Positions 24,027-32,185 of a stretch of DNA of 64,000 bases are shown in pieces. The position numbers and the translations under genes were made by a program. Origin of the DNA: Lawsonibacter asaccharolyticus. Its GTDB lineage: Bacteria > Bacillota > Clostridia > Oscillospirales > Oscillospiraceae. Positions within the stretch are counted from its first letter, which is position 1. Each line of letters opens with the position of its first letter. The notes beneath the pieces were generated by a model. It had not been told where the DNA came from. It saw only the letters and a list, made by a program, of their open reading frames with translations, and searched no databases. Location of the stretch: contig BFBT01000001.1 of assembly GCA_003112755.1 (NCBI GenBank), positions 2,728,001 to 2,792,000 on the forward strand. The letters are read 5' to 3'.

Positions 24027-24878
24027 ATGGCAAAACTGCTGATAGGAGCCCCGGTAGCGGACGCGCTGAGTCGGGAGTTGGAAGCCCGGGTGGAGCGTTT
24101 GAAGGCCGCTGGTGTCCACCCCACCCTTGCGATCATACGGGTGGGCGACCGACCAGCGGACATGGCCTATGAACGGGGCGCGATGAAGAGCTGTGAAAAA
24201 ATCGGTGTGAAAGTCCTTCCTTTTCTTTTAAATGAGAACTGCGCCAAAGAGGAGATCTTCTCCGCCATTCAAACCATCAATACCAGCCCTAATATTCATG
24301 GATGCCTGATGTTCCGACCTCTGCCAAATCGTACAGTGGAGGCGGAGGCCGCACAGCTTCTCGTACCATCCAAGGACGTGGATGGCTTCACCTGTGGTTC
24401 ACTGGGTGATTTGTTCATTGGTAAAAGCGGTGGTTTTCCTCCCTGCACCGCTCAGGCATGTCTGGAGATCCTGGACTACTACGGCTATGATGTAAAGAGT
24501 GCGAGAGTAACCGTAATTGGTGCCAGTTTGGTGATTGGAAAGCCCGTGGGCGTCATGCTCCTGAACCGGTGCGCCACGTTGACCATGTGTCATATTGATA
24601 CCATTGACACCGCCTCCCACTGCCGTGGCGCCCAGATCCTCATTTCGGCCGCTGGTAGTGCCGGACTGGTGACCAGGGAATTTGTGTCCCCAGGACAGGT
24701 GATTCTGGACGTAGGGATTAATCGAAATGACAAGGGTGAGCTCTGCGGCGATGTGGCCTTTGATGAGGTAGAACCCATCGTGGCCGCCATCACACCGGTC
24801 CCAGGCGGGGTGGGAACTGTCACTTCCACGGTGCTGGCCAAACAAGTGGTTGAGGCCGCGGAGAGGACCTTGGGATGA
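24027..24878 (+). CDS. folD: Methylene-THF dehydrogenase (FolD family), cyclohydrolase residues missing
   Basis: FolD fold over 283 residues: N-terminal 'LAIIRVGDRPADMAYERGAM', 'SKDVDGFT', the Rossmann 'VTVIGASLVIGKPVGVML' and 'TPVPGGVGTVTSTVLAKQVV'. Bifunctional FolD carries Y-x-x-x-K with the lysine essential for cyclohydrolase, and VQLPLP with an important Gln. Here the aligned lysine is Ala (YERGAMK against YVASKRK) and the Gln is Phe (LMFRPLP), while Asp in DVDGF is kept. The enzyme is expected to oxidise methylene-THF only. GGAGGTG precedes the ATG, and its stop overlaps the channel gene by ATGA. Confidence 0.9.
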   Translation: MAKLLIGAPVADALSRELEARVERLKAAGVHPTLAIIRVGDRPADMAYERGAMKSCEKIGVKVLPFLLNENCAKEEIFSAIQTINTSPNIHGCLMFRPLPNRTVEAEAAQLLVPSKDVDGFTCGSLGDLFIGKSGGFPPCTAQACLEILDYYGYDVKSARVTVIGASLVIGKPVGVMLLNRCATLTMCHIDTIDTASHCRGAQILISAAGSAGLVTREFVSPGQVILDVGINRNDKGELCGDVAFDEVEPIVAAITPVPGGVGTVTSTVLAKQVVEAAERTLG

Positions 24879-25528
24879 ATTGGGGCAAGTGCTTCTTCTC
24901 AGGCTGTGTAGCTGGTCTGTGTATCGCCTTGGGAGGGACCGTGTTTTTATCCTCTGACAGCAAAATCCTGGGGGCCGTTTTGTTTACAGTCGGCTTGTTC
25001 ACCATCTGCACCTTCGAGTTTTCCCTGTTTACCGGAAAAGTGTGTTATCTTCCAGAACACGACCTGACTTATGCTGGGGAGTTGGTTCCAATCTGGCTGG
25101 GAAATCTGAGCGGAACATGGGCGGCAGCCCGGCTGCTGGTATCCACCCGCTATGGGACAGCCCTGGCCGAAAAGGCTGTGGATTTGTGTACCGTCAAACT
25201 GATGGATGATCCTTTGAGCCTTTTTATCCTGGCCATTTTCTGCAATATCCTGATTTATATTGCGGTGGAAAACTACAATTGCAATCCCCAAGAAGTGGGG
25301 CGGTATTTGGCCATGTTCTTGGGTGTGGTGGTCTTTATCTTCTGTGGTTTTGAGCACTGTGTGGCCGATATGTTCTATTTTTCATTGGCTGACGTATGGA
25401 ATGACCGGACTATCCTTTGCCTGCTGATGGTAACTTTCGGCAACAGCGTAGGTGGCCTCCTGCTTCCATTGGCCCGATTGCTTCTCAATGGAAAAATCAG
25501 AAGATTAGAGGCAAAGCAACGTAAATGA
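24875..25528 (+). CDS. Formate/nitrite transporter family channel, 217 aa
   Basis: Six hydrophobic segments with FNT signatures: 'FEFSLFTGKVCYL', 'GFEHCVADMFYF' (the central GFEHxxAD/N with the pore His) and 'FGNSVGGLLLP'. FNT pentamers pass formate or similar monovalent anions. At 217 residues it is shorter than the usual 260-285, mainly at the N-terminus. Its ATG overlaps folD (ATGA 24875-24878), and together with fhs this strongly suggests formate export or uptake as the end of the pathway. Confidence 0.85.
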   Translation: MNWGKCFFSGCVAGLCIALGGTVFLSSDSKILGAVLFTVGLFTICTFEFSLFTGKVCYLPEHDLTYAGELVPIWLGNLSGTWAAARLLVSTRYGTALAEKAVDLCTVKLMDDPLSLFILAIFCNILIYIAVENYNCNPQEVGRYLAMFLGVVVFIFCGFEHCVADMFYFSLADVWNDRTILCLLMVTFGNSVGGLLLPLARLLLNGKIRRLEAKQRK

Positions 25529-25983
25529 ACTTTTGCAAGGTCAAGCGAACAGATTAAAACTCATTCCGTTAATGTCACAGCTTTATCTAATAGTACAGAA
25601 TGAGGAAATGCCAATAAACAACCAAGACCTAAATGACATGTAGGTCCGTAATTGATCAACACGGAGAAGCTAAAAGTTCCTGCAAGAAAATTGAATCTTC
25701 CAAAACTGTGGCTTATTCTTCATACTTTTTTCTCTGTCCTAAACATATTAAACTGGTTCCAATGTCAAGGACAATTTTTTGACAGTAACAGATACAAAAT
25801 AACCACCGTTACTGGTGAAAAAAGCGTAAGCACAGCATGGCCGCCATATTAATGCCGGCCATGCTGTGCTTATAATAGGGGGTGTTTTTTTTTGCAGATT
25901 TACTAAGTCTGTTGCGGCAACGGGGTTACTGGGTTCACTCTATCGCATTGATAAGTATCACAAAGGCGAATAGAGAAAGTACC
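25529..25983 (+). other. Intergenic region between the one-carbon operon and the IS3-type unit
   Basis: About 455 bp of AT-rich DNA with no credible gene. It contains TTTTTTGACAGTAACAG near 25775, which shares the word GACAGTA with the subterminal repeats on the other side of the transposase genes, so the left end of the IS may lie here. The hairpin at 25827-25872 is the other clear feature. Confidence 0.45.
25827..25872. terminator. Perfect 16-bp hairpin, bidirectional terminator
   Basis: TAAGCACAGCATGGCC (25827-25842) pairs with GGCCATGCTGTGCTTA (25857-25872). A T8-9 run follows on the + strand after 10 nt, and CGCTTTTTT follows on the minus strand. It can end both the one-carbon operon and the oppositely oriented transposase operon. 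Confidence 0.75.
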
Positions 25984-27294
25984 TTAAAAAAGTTCACGCA
26001 TTTTGTAAATATAAGCGAGTTCTGGATGGGCTCCCCAGTTTTCTCCATTGTATAGCTGCAAAATCAGGTCAGCTGATGCGGTCATCAAATAGGCCCTTGC
26101 TTTTTGGGATAGTTCAAGAATTTCTCTCAGATGGGATATCTGTTGAAGCGCAAGTTCTTTGGAGCGGGTCCACTTCGCTATTTCGCGGCGCAAGATGCGT
26201 TGATCCCTTGCTATGACGAATTCTGGGTCCTTTTTCTTTCCTTGAGCCATAGCGCGTTTCTTTGCGCTGGCCTCTCTGTACTTTTTGGCCTTCTCCTCTG
26301 CCGCGCGGCGACGGGCGGCTATCAACGCCTGGATTGGCATAAGTTCTGTCGCCTTGATGCCGTAGTAGTTGTCCACCGGGTAGATACCAGTGGTAACATA
26401 GGTGTAGTATTCAGATGGAGTTAGCCCCGCCAGCGCATATTGGTAATGTCGATGGTTATAGGCATCAATATAGCCGCTGATCATCCGGCTTACAGTTGAC
26501 GCGTCTGGACATAGCGCCACGAGGTCAAGCAATTCACATTTCAGCCGTCCGAAAAATGATTCCATGGGGGCATTGTCCTGAGAATTGCCCCTATCGGAAA
26601 CAGACTGGAGAAAACCGTCATCTGACAGCAGCCTCTGGAATGTGGTCGAGAGGTACTGAGAACCTTGGTCGCTATGGATCACACATGCAGCACCTCGCAG
26701 TTCGTGTCCATGGTTCTCCATCATAACGTCATAGGCGGACTTGACAAGCGAGACTGTCATGCGGGAGGACACGCAATGCCCCAAGATCTCTTTTGTATAA
26801 GCATCCTTAAAAGCGCAAAGATAAATCGGTGTACGCACAGGGCCATAATACAAATAAGTGATATCTGTCAAAATAACTCTGCGGGGACCAACGGAGAAAT
26901 TCTGTTTCACCGCGTTTTTCGGGGAGGAATATTCGTGATTGTGTGTGGCCTGATTCTTATAAGCGTCCTTCCTGGGTCTGTTGGCCACGAGATTCATTTC
27001 TTTCATAACCTTTCGACAGCGTTTTATACTGATACTGATATTGAACTCGCGCCATAGATGGGTCTGAAAGGTCCTTTTTCCCGGAACATATCCAAGTTTT
27101 CTCACGATTTTCCTAAACTTTTCTTTCAATTGCTCCTGTTGTTCTTTCTTTGCGGCACAGGAGCTGTCTATATCTTTTTTACGCCTGACCCACGAATAGT
27201 AGCCGGATCTGGACACTCCAAATATGTGAAGGCATTGCACGATAGACAGACCGTCCGCTCTATCCGCTTGTCTACGGATAAAGGAATCTACCAT
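25984..27294 (-). CDS. IS3-family transposase OrfB (DDE domain), 436 aa as separate frame
   Basis: HTH-like 'LSIVQCLHIFGVSRSGYYSW', then the HTH_21/rve region with 'RVILTDITYLYYG' (first Asp), 'CVIHSDQGSQYLSTTFQRLL' (second Asp) and 'NSQDNAPMESFFGRLKCELL' (Glu). The C-terminal 110 residues form an unusual Lys/Arg/Glu-rich extension beyond the normal OrfB end. The frame is open upstream of ATG 27294 and connects with OrfA by a -1 shift on an A8 run (27370-27363), so the real product is probably an OrfAB fusion. Confidence 0.85.
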   Translation of the reverse strand: MVDSFIRRQADRADGLSIVQCLHIFGVSRSGYYSWVRRKKDIDSSCAAKKEQQEQLKEKFRKIVRKLGYVPGKRTFQTHLWREFNISISIKRCRKVMKEMNLVANRPRKDAYKNQATHNHEYSSPKNAVKQNFSVGPRRVILTDITYLYYGPVRTPIYLCAFKDAYTKEILGHCVSSRMTVSLVKSAYDVMMENHGHELRGAACVIHSDQGSQYLSTTFQRLLSDDGFLQSVSDRGNSQDNAPMESFFGRLKCELLDLVALCPDASTVSRMISGYIDAYNHRHYQYALAGLTPSEYYTYVTTGIYPVDNYYGIKATELMPIQALIAARRRAAEEKAKKYREASAKKRAMAQGKKKDPEFVIARDQRILRREIAKWTRSKELALQQISHLREILELSQKARAYLMTASADLILQLYNGENWGAHPELAYIYKMRELF

Positions 27295-27311
27295 ATAGAA
27301 ACGGTCGGCGC

Positions 27312-27758
27312 TTACACCTTCGGATTCAATGATATAGTTGTGTCCTCCAATGCGGAACGGAGTTTTTTTTGAGCTGCAACCAGCTCCTCCAAATAGGCAT
27401 TTCTGGCTTTCAGATAGGCCAGTTCTTCCAGAGGGGACATGGCCCCCATAGCCTCTCTGGGTACAGAGCCATCATAGCTGGAGGGATCTGCGGTGAACAA
27501 ACGACCCTCCCGGCCCAACTGCATCGCCCGCTTTCCTGCGGAATTCGCGCGGTCCTCTCCGAGTACAGCGGTGGAAAACCCAAGGCTGTTATACGCTGCC
27601 ACATAGGTCATATGCTCCTCGGAGATCTTCTTATACATGGCAACATAAAAGTCCTTCGTGTAAATAATATCCCGCCCACGAAAATCCTTTAGGAACGGAT
27701 TATCCAGAAACGGCTGAATCTCCTCTGGCGGCTGCCTGGTCATTCTGTTTTGTTTCAT
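27312..27758 (-). CDS. IS3-type OrfA / N-terminal domain, 148 aa
   Basis: Starts MKQNRMTRQPPEEIQPFLDN and is alignable by eye with the N-terminus of the 643-aa transposase ('PEEIxxxxxNPxL', 'YVAMYKKISEEHMTYVAAYN'). A predicted coiled coil ('SPLEELAYLKARNAYLEELV') precedes the slippery sequence CAAAAAAAAC, the classic position for IS3-family -1 frameshifting into orfB. Without the shift it ends 16 codons later at 27312. Confidence 0.75.
   Translation of the reverse strand: MKQNRMTRQPPEEIQPFLDNPFLKDFRGRDIIYTKDFYVAMYKKISEEHMTYVAAYNSLGFSTAVLGEDRANSAGKRAMQLGREGRLFTADPSSYDGSVPREAMGAMSPLEELAYLKARNAYLEELVAAQKKLRSALEDTTISLNPKV
27363..27370 (-). promoter_or_regulatory. Probable programmed -1 frameshift site (A8)
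   Basis: On the minus strand CAA-AAA-AAA-CTC in the OrfA frame becomes AAA-AAA-ACT-CCG after a -1 slip. The new frame stays open through ATG 27294 into OrfB. A-runs at the end of orfA are the standard IS3 arrangement. Confidence 0.7.
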
Positions 27759-27781
27759 ATTCCCTCATCCGCCCACCTTTC

Positions 27782-29713
27782 TCATACTCCTAAATTTTTT
27801 GCCCGTTCAATGGCTCGTTGGGCAGCTTTTTCTTTCATCTGCTGATACTTTTCTTCTTCCTTTGCGATGTAGAGCGAGAATTCAGCTTCGTTCATGGCCA
27901 GAAGATACTGCTCGTACTCGACTGGCGTCATGCGGCCCTTATCCCACATGCGGCGTTCATAATTGTAATACTCTGCATATCGCGCGACAAGTTCCCTCAA
28001 CTCCTCGATATCTTTGCATTCCGAATACGGACACTCATCTTTAAAATGTCCAAAGAAAGACTCTTGTGGGGCGTTGTCCTGGCAATTTCCTCGTTTGGAC
28101 ATCGATTGTGTGTAACCTCTTTTGCTTACTTCCTGCTGGAATGCGCCAGACAGATAAACTGTCCCCTGGTCAGAATGATAAAGTCCACCGCTGACACATG
28201 GGTGAAGATCTGATTGACGCAGTGTGGCAAGCGCCAGTTCCAAGTCATTGTGTTCGCTGACTAAAAACGCAACTAACTTGCTGGTGACGGGATCGAGCAG
28301 TGCTGAGCCATATGCCTTGCATCCGTCGCCATAGAGAAGATGTGTAACATCTGTCAGCCGTACTTCATTGGGCCGGTAAAGGCGGAATCTGCGCTGCAGC
28401 AAATTAGGTCTCACATTCTTTTTCAGTGCCGCTCCACCCATGCGCTTGGAAGGCGCTGCCTTCCGAATCGACGATGTGAGGTTGTACGTTTTCATAATAC
28501 GGCGTATCTTTTTCAGCCCCATACGCTTTCCCGTCAGAGCTGGCATCATCATATAGATCTGCCTTGAGCCTTTGGCAAACCCCTTGTATTCCATAACGGT
28601 TCGAATCAGTTCGGCATCCTGCTCGTCTTGTGCGTTTCTCTGTACTACCGACTGTCCATAGGTGCCATTCTTCAGTATGGCATAATATGACGCACGAGAA
28701 ATCTTCATGAGAGAGAGTATTTTTCTAACGCTATACTTTCTTCCTGGGTCTGGCGGAAGATCCCGGAGCCACAGGCAGAGCGATTTCTTCTGCAGAACAT
28801 TCAGAGAAGAAACAATATCTCCAATTTGAAGAAACCCTTTTTCTACAATACTGTCCAATGCCCGCATCCTATTTCTAAGGATTTTCCGTGTGGGAGAGGC
28901 GTTTATTGTCTCTCCGTCAGCCGGTGTAGCCCATGCAGCCAAAACTCGGCTCATGCGATATCGCTCCGTTACTGAAAATATCTCCGGGTCAATATCAAAC
29001 ACACGGAGGATGTCGTCGAATGCCAGTACTGCAATAGGTGCGGCAGCCTCAAAGAATGCCTTATTCAACTCTATTTTTTCACGGGTGGCTGTTTGGACAT
29101 AAGGATGTTTACGATACTGCTCTACCGTGGCGGCAGTATAATAAGCTGTACGGCCCCTTGTAGCACTGCGGTTTGTGTCCTGCCCAGATGAATGTTCAAA
29201 TTTTTCTTGCAGCCAGTATATTTTGTGGTAGCCCATGTCTGCTGGCGAAATCCCAGCGGACAGCAAACCATCTTCTATGGACTGTTGGGGATAGTTTCGG
29301 TATAGCTCCGCCTCAAAATCCGGATGTAAAATCAGTCTGTTGACATCCCAAACAAATTTTCCGCTTTCAACCAATTCCTCCGCAGTCATGGTTGGCATAT
29401 ATATTGTTTTGGCCCAGTTTGCCTGGGTTTCCGGCGATGCCTTTGAAAACTTCGGACGCCCACCCCGTTTAAAAACAGATTCCACTGACTTTGTGAAGTT
29501 TAGGCCAAGGCGCTGGGTATCAAATCCGTTTGCCTCCAGCATCCTTCTGACAGTTGACCGCTCTGGCCTCCGTATCCACGCCTCATAGACCTGCTGTCTG
29601 AACTCTATTGTCAGCAGCAAACGGTTTTCCCGCACCTCCAGCACATTTGGATTCTTTTTCAGGGCTTCTATTTCTTCAGGCGAATACCGTTTGGGAACAA
29701 ATTTAACAGCCAT
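27782..29713 (-). CDS. IS3-type transposase, single-frame form, 643 aa
   Basis: The N-terminal 90 residues (SPEEIEALKKNPNVLEVREN and following) resemble OrfA of the next pair. A long middle region is followed by 'LCLWLRDLPPDPGRKYSVRK', an HTH ('LMKISRASYYAILKNGTYG'), and the DDE core 'EVRLTDVTHLLYGDG', 'GLYHSDQGTVYLSGAFQQEV' and 'GNCQDNAPQESFFGHFKDEC'. It thus looks like a natural OrfA-OrfB fusion. It stops 23 bp before the orfA start, so all three genes form one operon. Confidence 0.85.
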   Translation of the reverse strand: MAVKFVPKRYSPEEIEALKKNPNVLEVRENRLLLTIEFRQQVYEAWIRRPERSTVRRMLEANGFDTQRLGLNFTKSVESVFKRGGRPKFSKASPETQANWAKTIYMPTMTAEELVESGKFVWDVNRLILHPDFEAELYRNYPQQSIEDGLLSAGISPADMGYHKIYWLQEKFEHSSGQDTNRSATRGRTAYYTAATVEQYRKHPYVQTATREKIELNKAFFEAAAPIAVLAFDDILRVFDIDPEIFSVTERYRMSRVLAAWATPADGETINASPTRKILRNRMRALDSIVEKGFLQIGDIVSSLNVLQKKSLCLWLRDLPPDPGRKYSVRKILSLMKISRASYYAILKNGTYGQSVVQRNAQDEQDAELIRTVMEYKGFAKGSRQIYMMMPALTGKRMGLKKIRRIMKTYNLTSSIRKAAPSKRMGGAALKKNVRPNLLQRRFRLYRPNEVRLTDVTHLLYGDGCKAYGSALLDPVTSKLVAFLVSEHNDLELALATLRQSDLHPCVSGGLYHSDQGTVYLSGAFQQEVSKRGYTQSMSKRGNCQDNAPQESFFGHFKDECPYSECKDIEELRELVARYAEYYNYERRMWDKGRMTPVEYEQYLLAMNEAEFSLYIAKEEEKYQQMKEKAAQRAIERAKNLGV

Positions 29714-29993
29714 TTTCCACCCATAGCCTCTGTCCTATTTTGCACGATGATCTTGACCTCTGTCAAGGCAGTGTCTACAGCGTTTACTCTTTTGTCAAAC
29801 TACTGTCTATTTTCTGTGTACCACTGTCAATCTCTGGTCTGTCTTTCGTGCTTTTTTGTCAGAGTACTGTCCTTTCTATAGGTACCATTTTATATCTTAG
29901 AGTGGGGCATTCTGGTGGGTTCACCATGAACCTACCCTCGGTCCACCGCCAGGGTAAAACCTCCCCTTGGCGGTGGGCCATTTTGTTTTATGC
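29714..29993 (-). other. Junction between IS3-type unit and ICE
   Basis: No gene is seen. From right to left it holds the oriT-like core with its hairpin (29935-29976), an inverted repeat GGTTCA/TGAACC (29918-29932), and the two TTTTGTCAnnnTACTGTC repeats upstream of the transposase. The IS probably inserted here and removed the usual ICE end (integrase side). Confidence 0.5.
29935..29976 (-). other. Partial oriT-like site (copy 3)
   Basis: On the minus strand a hairpin CCACCGCCA/TGGCGGTGG (29976-29968 with 29951-29943) leads straight into GGTGGACCGAGGG (29947-29935), as at the two fuller copies. The following GTGCRGGATAAA word and the CCCGCAACGCGGG hairpin are absent. It lies immediately downstream of an HTH gene like that beside copy 1. 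It may be a truncated oriT, or a Rep/relaxase binding site. Confidence 0.5.
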
Positions 29994-30248
29994 TTATACC
30001 AGCCGGTACAGATTGGAGCTGAGACTTCCGTTTTCCCGCCAGCGTGGCTCCCTTGTGACCAGCCCCGCATGATATAGATCCTCCAGGGCCCGCTTGACCG
30101 TGGAACGGGAGAGGCCCAGCTCCGCGGAGATGGTCCGGATCCCCGGCCAGCACCGGCCCTCGCTGTCGGCATGGTCCTTGAGGTACATATAGACCGATCT
30201 GGCCCTGTGGCTCAGGCTGGAGCGGTAGATGTTTTGAAAATAAGCCAT
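29994..30248 (-). CDS. Winged HTH protein of the ICE, 84 aa
   Basis: The start at ATG 30248 has GAGGAA upstream; ATG 30263 overlapping the traG stop (ATGA) is an alternative. 'SHRARSVYMYLKDHADSEGR', 'CWPGIRTISAELGLSRSTVK' and 'ALEDLYHAGLV' form a MarR/Rep-like winged HTH, close in pattern to the protein at 7313. Likely DNA-binding control or replication factor for the element. Confidence 0.7.
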   Translation of the reverse strand: MAYFQNIYRSSLSHRARSVYMYLKDHADSEGRCWPGIRTISAELGLSRSTVKRALEDLYHAGLVTREPRWRENGSLSSNLYRLV

Positions 30249-30259
30249 GCGCGATTTCC

Positions 30260-32185
30260 TCATGGACGCAGGCTGCTCTGACCATCTGGCGGCTCCTGGT
30301 CGGAATGATTGTCTGGGCGTGTGTCTTGTTTCCCTTTCCCGGCAGCCACCTTGTCAGATGCCGGGGACGGTGCGCTCCCAACTATTCTCTGAGTGTGGTG
30401 GCGGCGCAGAATCTCCAGTTCCAGCTCCTGCTTGTTGGCGTAGGCAACGGGCCGGGCCGCTTTCTCCGGAATAGCATACGGTTCTCCGAACGTGATCCCC
30501 CATTCCAGAAACAGGCGCAGGCGGGTCCGCATGGGGTGAGTACCGGTCTTCATGACAATGAAGTGTCCCTTTGGGATGGACTTCAGCTCGTCCGGGGTCA
30601 TGAGAGGCCGCTCCATCATCTGGATTGTCTGGCTCGGATCGCTTTTCCCTTTGCTGATGTACCCGCTCATGACGGTGCGGCTGCCCAGCGCCTTGGACAG
30701 CACCTCGGCGGTCTGGGAGTTGGGGGCGAAGCCGCCGAAAATCGTATCCTGCACATTGTCCTGAATGATCTCCGCTCCTTCACGGCCATAGTTTTTTTCC
30801 AGCTGGGCGAGGGACTGGATGATTGGGACCAGAGTCAGCTTTCGGGAGCGTCCCGCGGAGAACAGGGGCAGGATGTCAAAGGCGGGCATGGTGCCCAGCT
30901 CGTCACAGAAGAGGACCACCCGGTTTTTCAGCTTCCCGCCGTTCTCGTCCGCCACAGCGAACAGTTCACGGGAGAGCGTTTGAATCATGAGGCCGGCCAT
31001 AAAGTTCTTGCTGGGATCCTCCTCCGGGAGTATGAGAAAGATGGCGGACTTCTTCGAGGCAAAATCCTCGGCGTTGATGGCACTGTCGAAGCAGAGGACC
31101 TGCTCGAGCTCTGAATCCAAAAAGGCATTGAGGCGGGAGAGAACCGTGGACATGACAGAGTTCATGGACTGCTCTGCCGTATTCAGAGCCGCTCCGGCAA
31201 ACCACCGGGCCTTATGGGTGTCCGGCAGTTTATCCATGAGAATATGAAAGCTTGTTTTCCCCTTGGTCTTGCTGGGGGCCAGCAGGTCCTGCACCAGTTT
31301 GAACACGCTGACGATGTGCCGTCGTTCCCGCGGGTCCTTTTCTGTTGGCGGCAGGTACTCTGCCAGCAAAAGGATGACGGCGGTGAGCAGGCCCTCCGCC
31401 GCGTCATAAAAGAATGCGTTCTGTCCATAGTTGGAGGCGTCCCCCTCCGGGTTGACGATGGTCTTCGCAAGGATCTTGGCGTACTTTTCCGCCTTGGCTC
31501 TGGCTGCCAGGTTCTTTTCGTCCTCATAGCAGATGTCCATGTAGTGATTGATGAGGGTCAGCAGGTTGTAGCCGTCTGAGCGGGTGGGATTGCGCAGGTC
31601 GATGACCGCCACCTGATAGCCGTAGCATTGGGAGGCGATGGTCCCGTAGTTGCGGGCCAAATCCCCTTTGGTGTCAAGGGCTAAATAGCTCATCCCGCTG
31701 GCGCAGGCGTATTCCAGATTGGGGTACAGGAAGAATGCGGTCTTACCCACTCCGCTGGCGCCAATCATGAGGCAGTGGATATCGTCGGTGTCCACGATGG
31801 CCTGGGGCGGCTTCGCTATGCGTTTCTGCTGCGGCTTCTGCCTCAGCGAAGATTCTTTTCCTTTCCAGAGGGCACGCACCTTTTCCGCCAGCTTTCCAGC
31901 TTTTCTCAGAGCTCCGCCCCCCACACAGCCCAGCACCAGCCCCTGAGCGGTGGTGGGCAGGTCCTTGCCTTGCCGCCACAAATCTGGTCGGAAAGGGATG
32001 TGCCGGTAAGTCGTCTGAATCTCCTGCTTCGTGGCCCAGCGGGCGGTGCCGTGCTGGCCGTCACCCACGGTCTTGGACTTGATATTGTTCAGAGAGCCCA
32101 CCCCTGTGAAGTGTACTGCCGCGCCGATGAGCAGGAACGCTCCACCGCCCAGCAGGATCAGAGGGAGCAGTTCTGTCGTCGTCAT
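30260..32185 (-). CDS. Type IV coupling protein VirD4/TraG, 641 aa
   Basis: An N-terminal membrane segment (residues 7-28) is followed by Walker A MIGASGVGKTAFF near residue 140, 'YLALDTKGDLARN', Walker B 'VVLFCDELGTMPAF' and the T4CP block 'IIQSLAQLEKNYG'. It links the relaxase-DNA complex to the secretion channel and is an ATPase at the inner face of the membrane. The start overlaps the primase gene by ATGA (32182-32185). A disordered hydrophilic tail ends the protein. Confidence 0.92.
   Translation of the reverse strand: MTTTELLPLILLGGGAFLLIGAAVHFTGVGSLNNIKSKTVGDGQHGTARWATKQEIQTTYRHIPFRPDLWRQGKDLPTTAQGLVLGCVGGGALRKAGKLAEKVRALWKGKESSLRQKPQQKRIAKPPQAIVDTDDIHCLMIGASGVGKTAFFLYPNLEYACASGMSYLALDTKGDLARNYGTIASQCYGYQVAVIDLRNPTRSDGYNLLTLINHYMDICYEDEKNLAARAKAEKYAKILAKTIVNPEGDASNYGQNAFFYDAAEGLLTAVILLLAEYLPPTEKDPRERRHIVSVFKLVQDLLAPSKTKGKTSFHILMDKLPDTHKARWFAGAALNTAEQSMNSVMSTVLSRLNAFLDSELEQVLCFDSAINAEDFASKKSAIFLILPEEDPSKNFMAGLMIQTLSRELFAVADENGGKLKNRVVLFCDELGTMPAFDILPLFSAGRSRKLTLVPIIQSLAQLEKNYGREGAEIIQDNVQDTIFGGFAPNSQTAEVLSKALGSRTVMSGYISKGKSDPSQTIQMMERPLMTPDELKSIPKGHFIVMKTGTHPMRTRLRLFLEWGITFGEPYAIPEKAARPVAYANKQELELEILRRHHTQRIVGSAPSPASDKVAAGKGKQDTRPDNHSDQEPPDGQSSLRP

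Larger units (their letters stand above)
25984..29713 (-). mobile_element. IS3-family unit with two paralogous transposases
   Basis: Three same-strand genes: a 643-aa single-frame transposase, then an orfA/orfB pair separated by a frameshift. Both products share an N-terminal domain and a DDE (rve) core. The coordinates given are the coding core; outer ends are not certain. Candidate transposase-binding repeats TTTTGTCAnnnTACTGTC occur upstream at about 29791-29807 and 29855-29871, and a related GACAGTA word near 25780 on the far side. Confidence 0.7.

Noticed and set aside
25652..25852. 66-codon + strand frame after the FNT gene
   Set aside because: No ribosome site, runs into the terminator hairpin, no recognisable protein.
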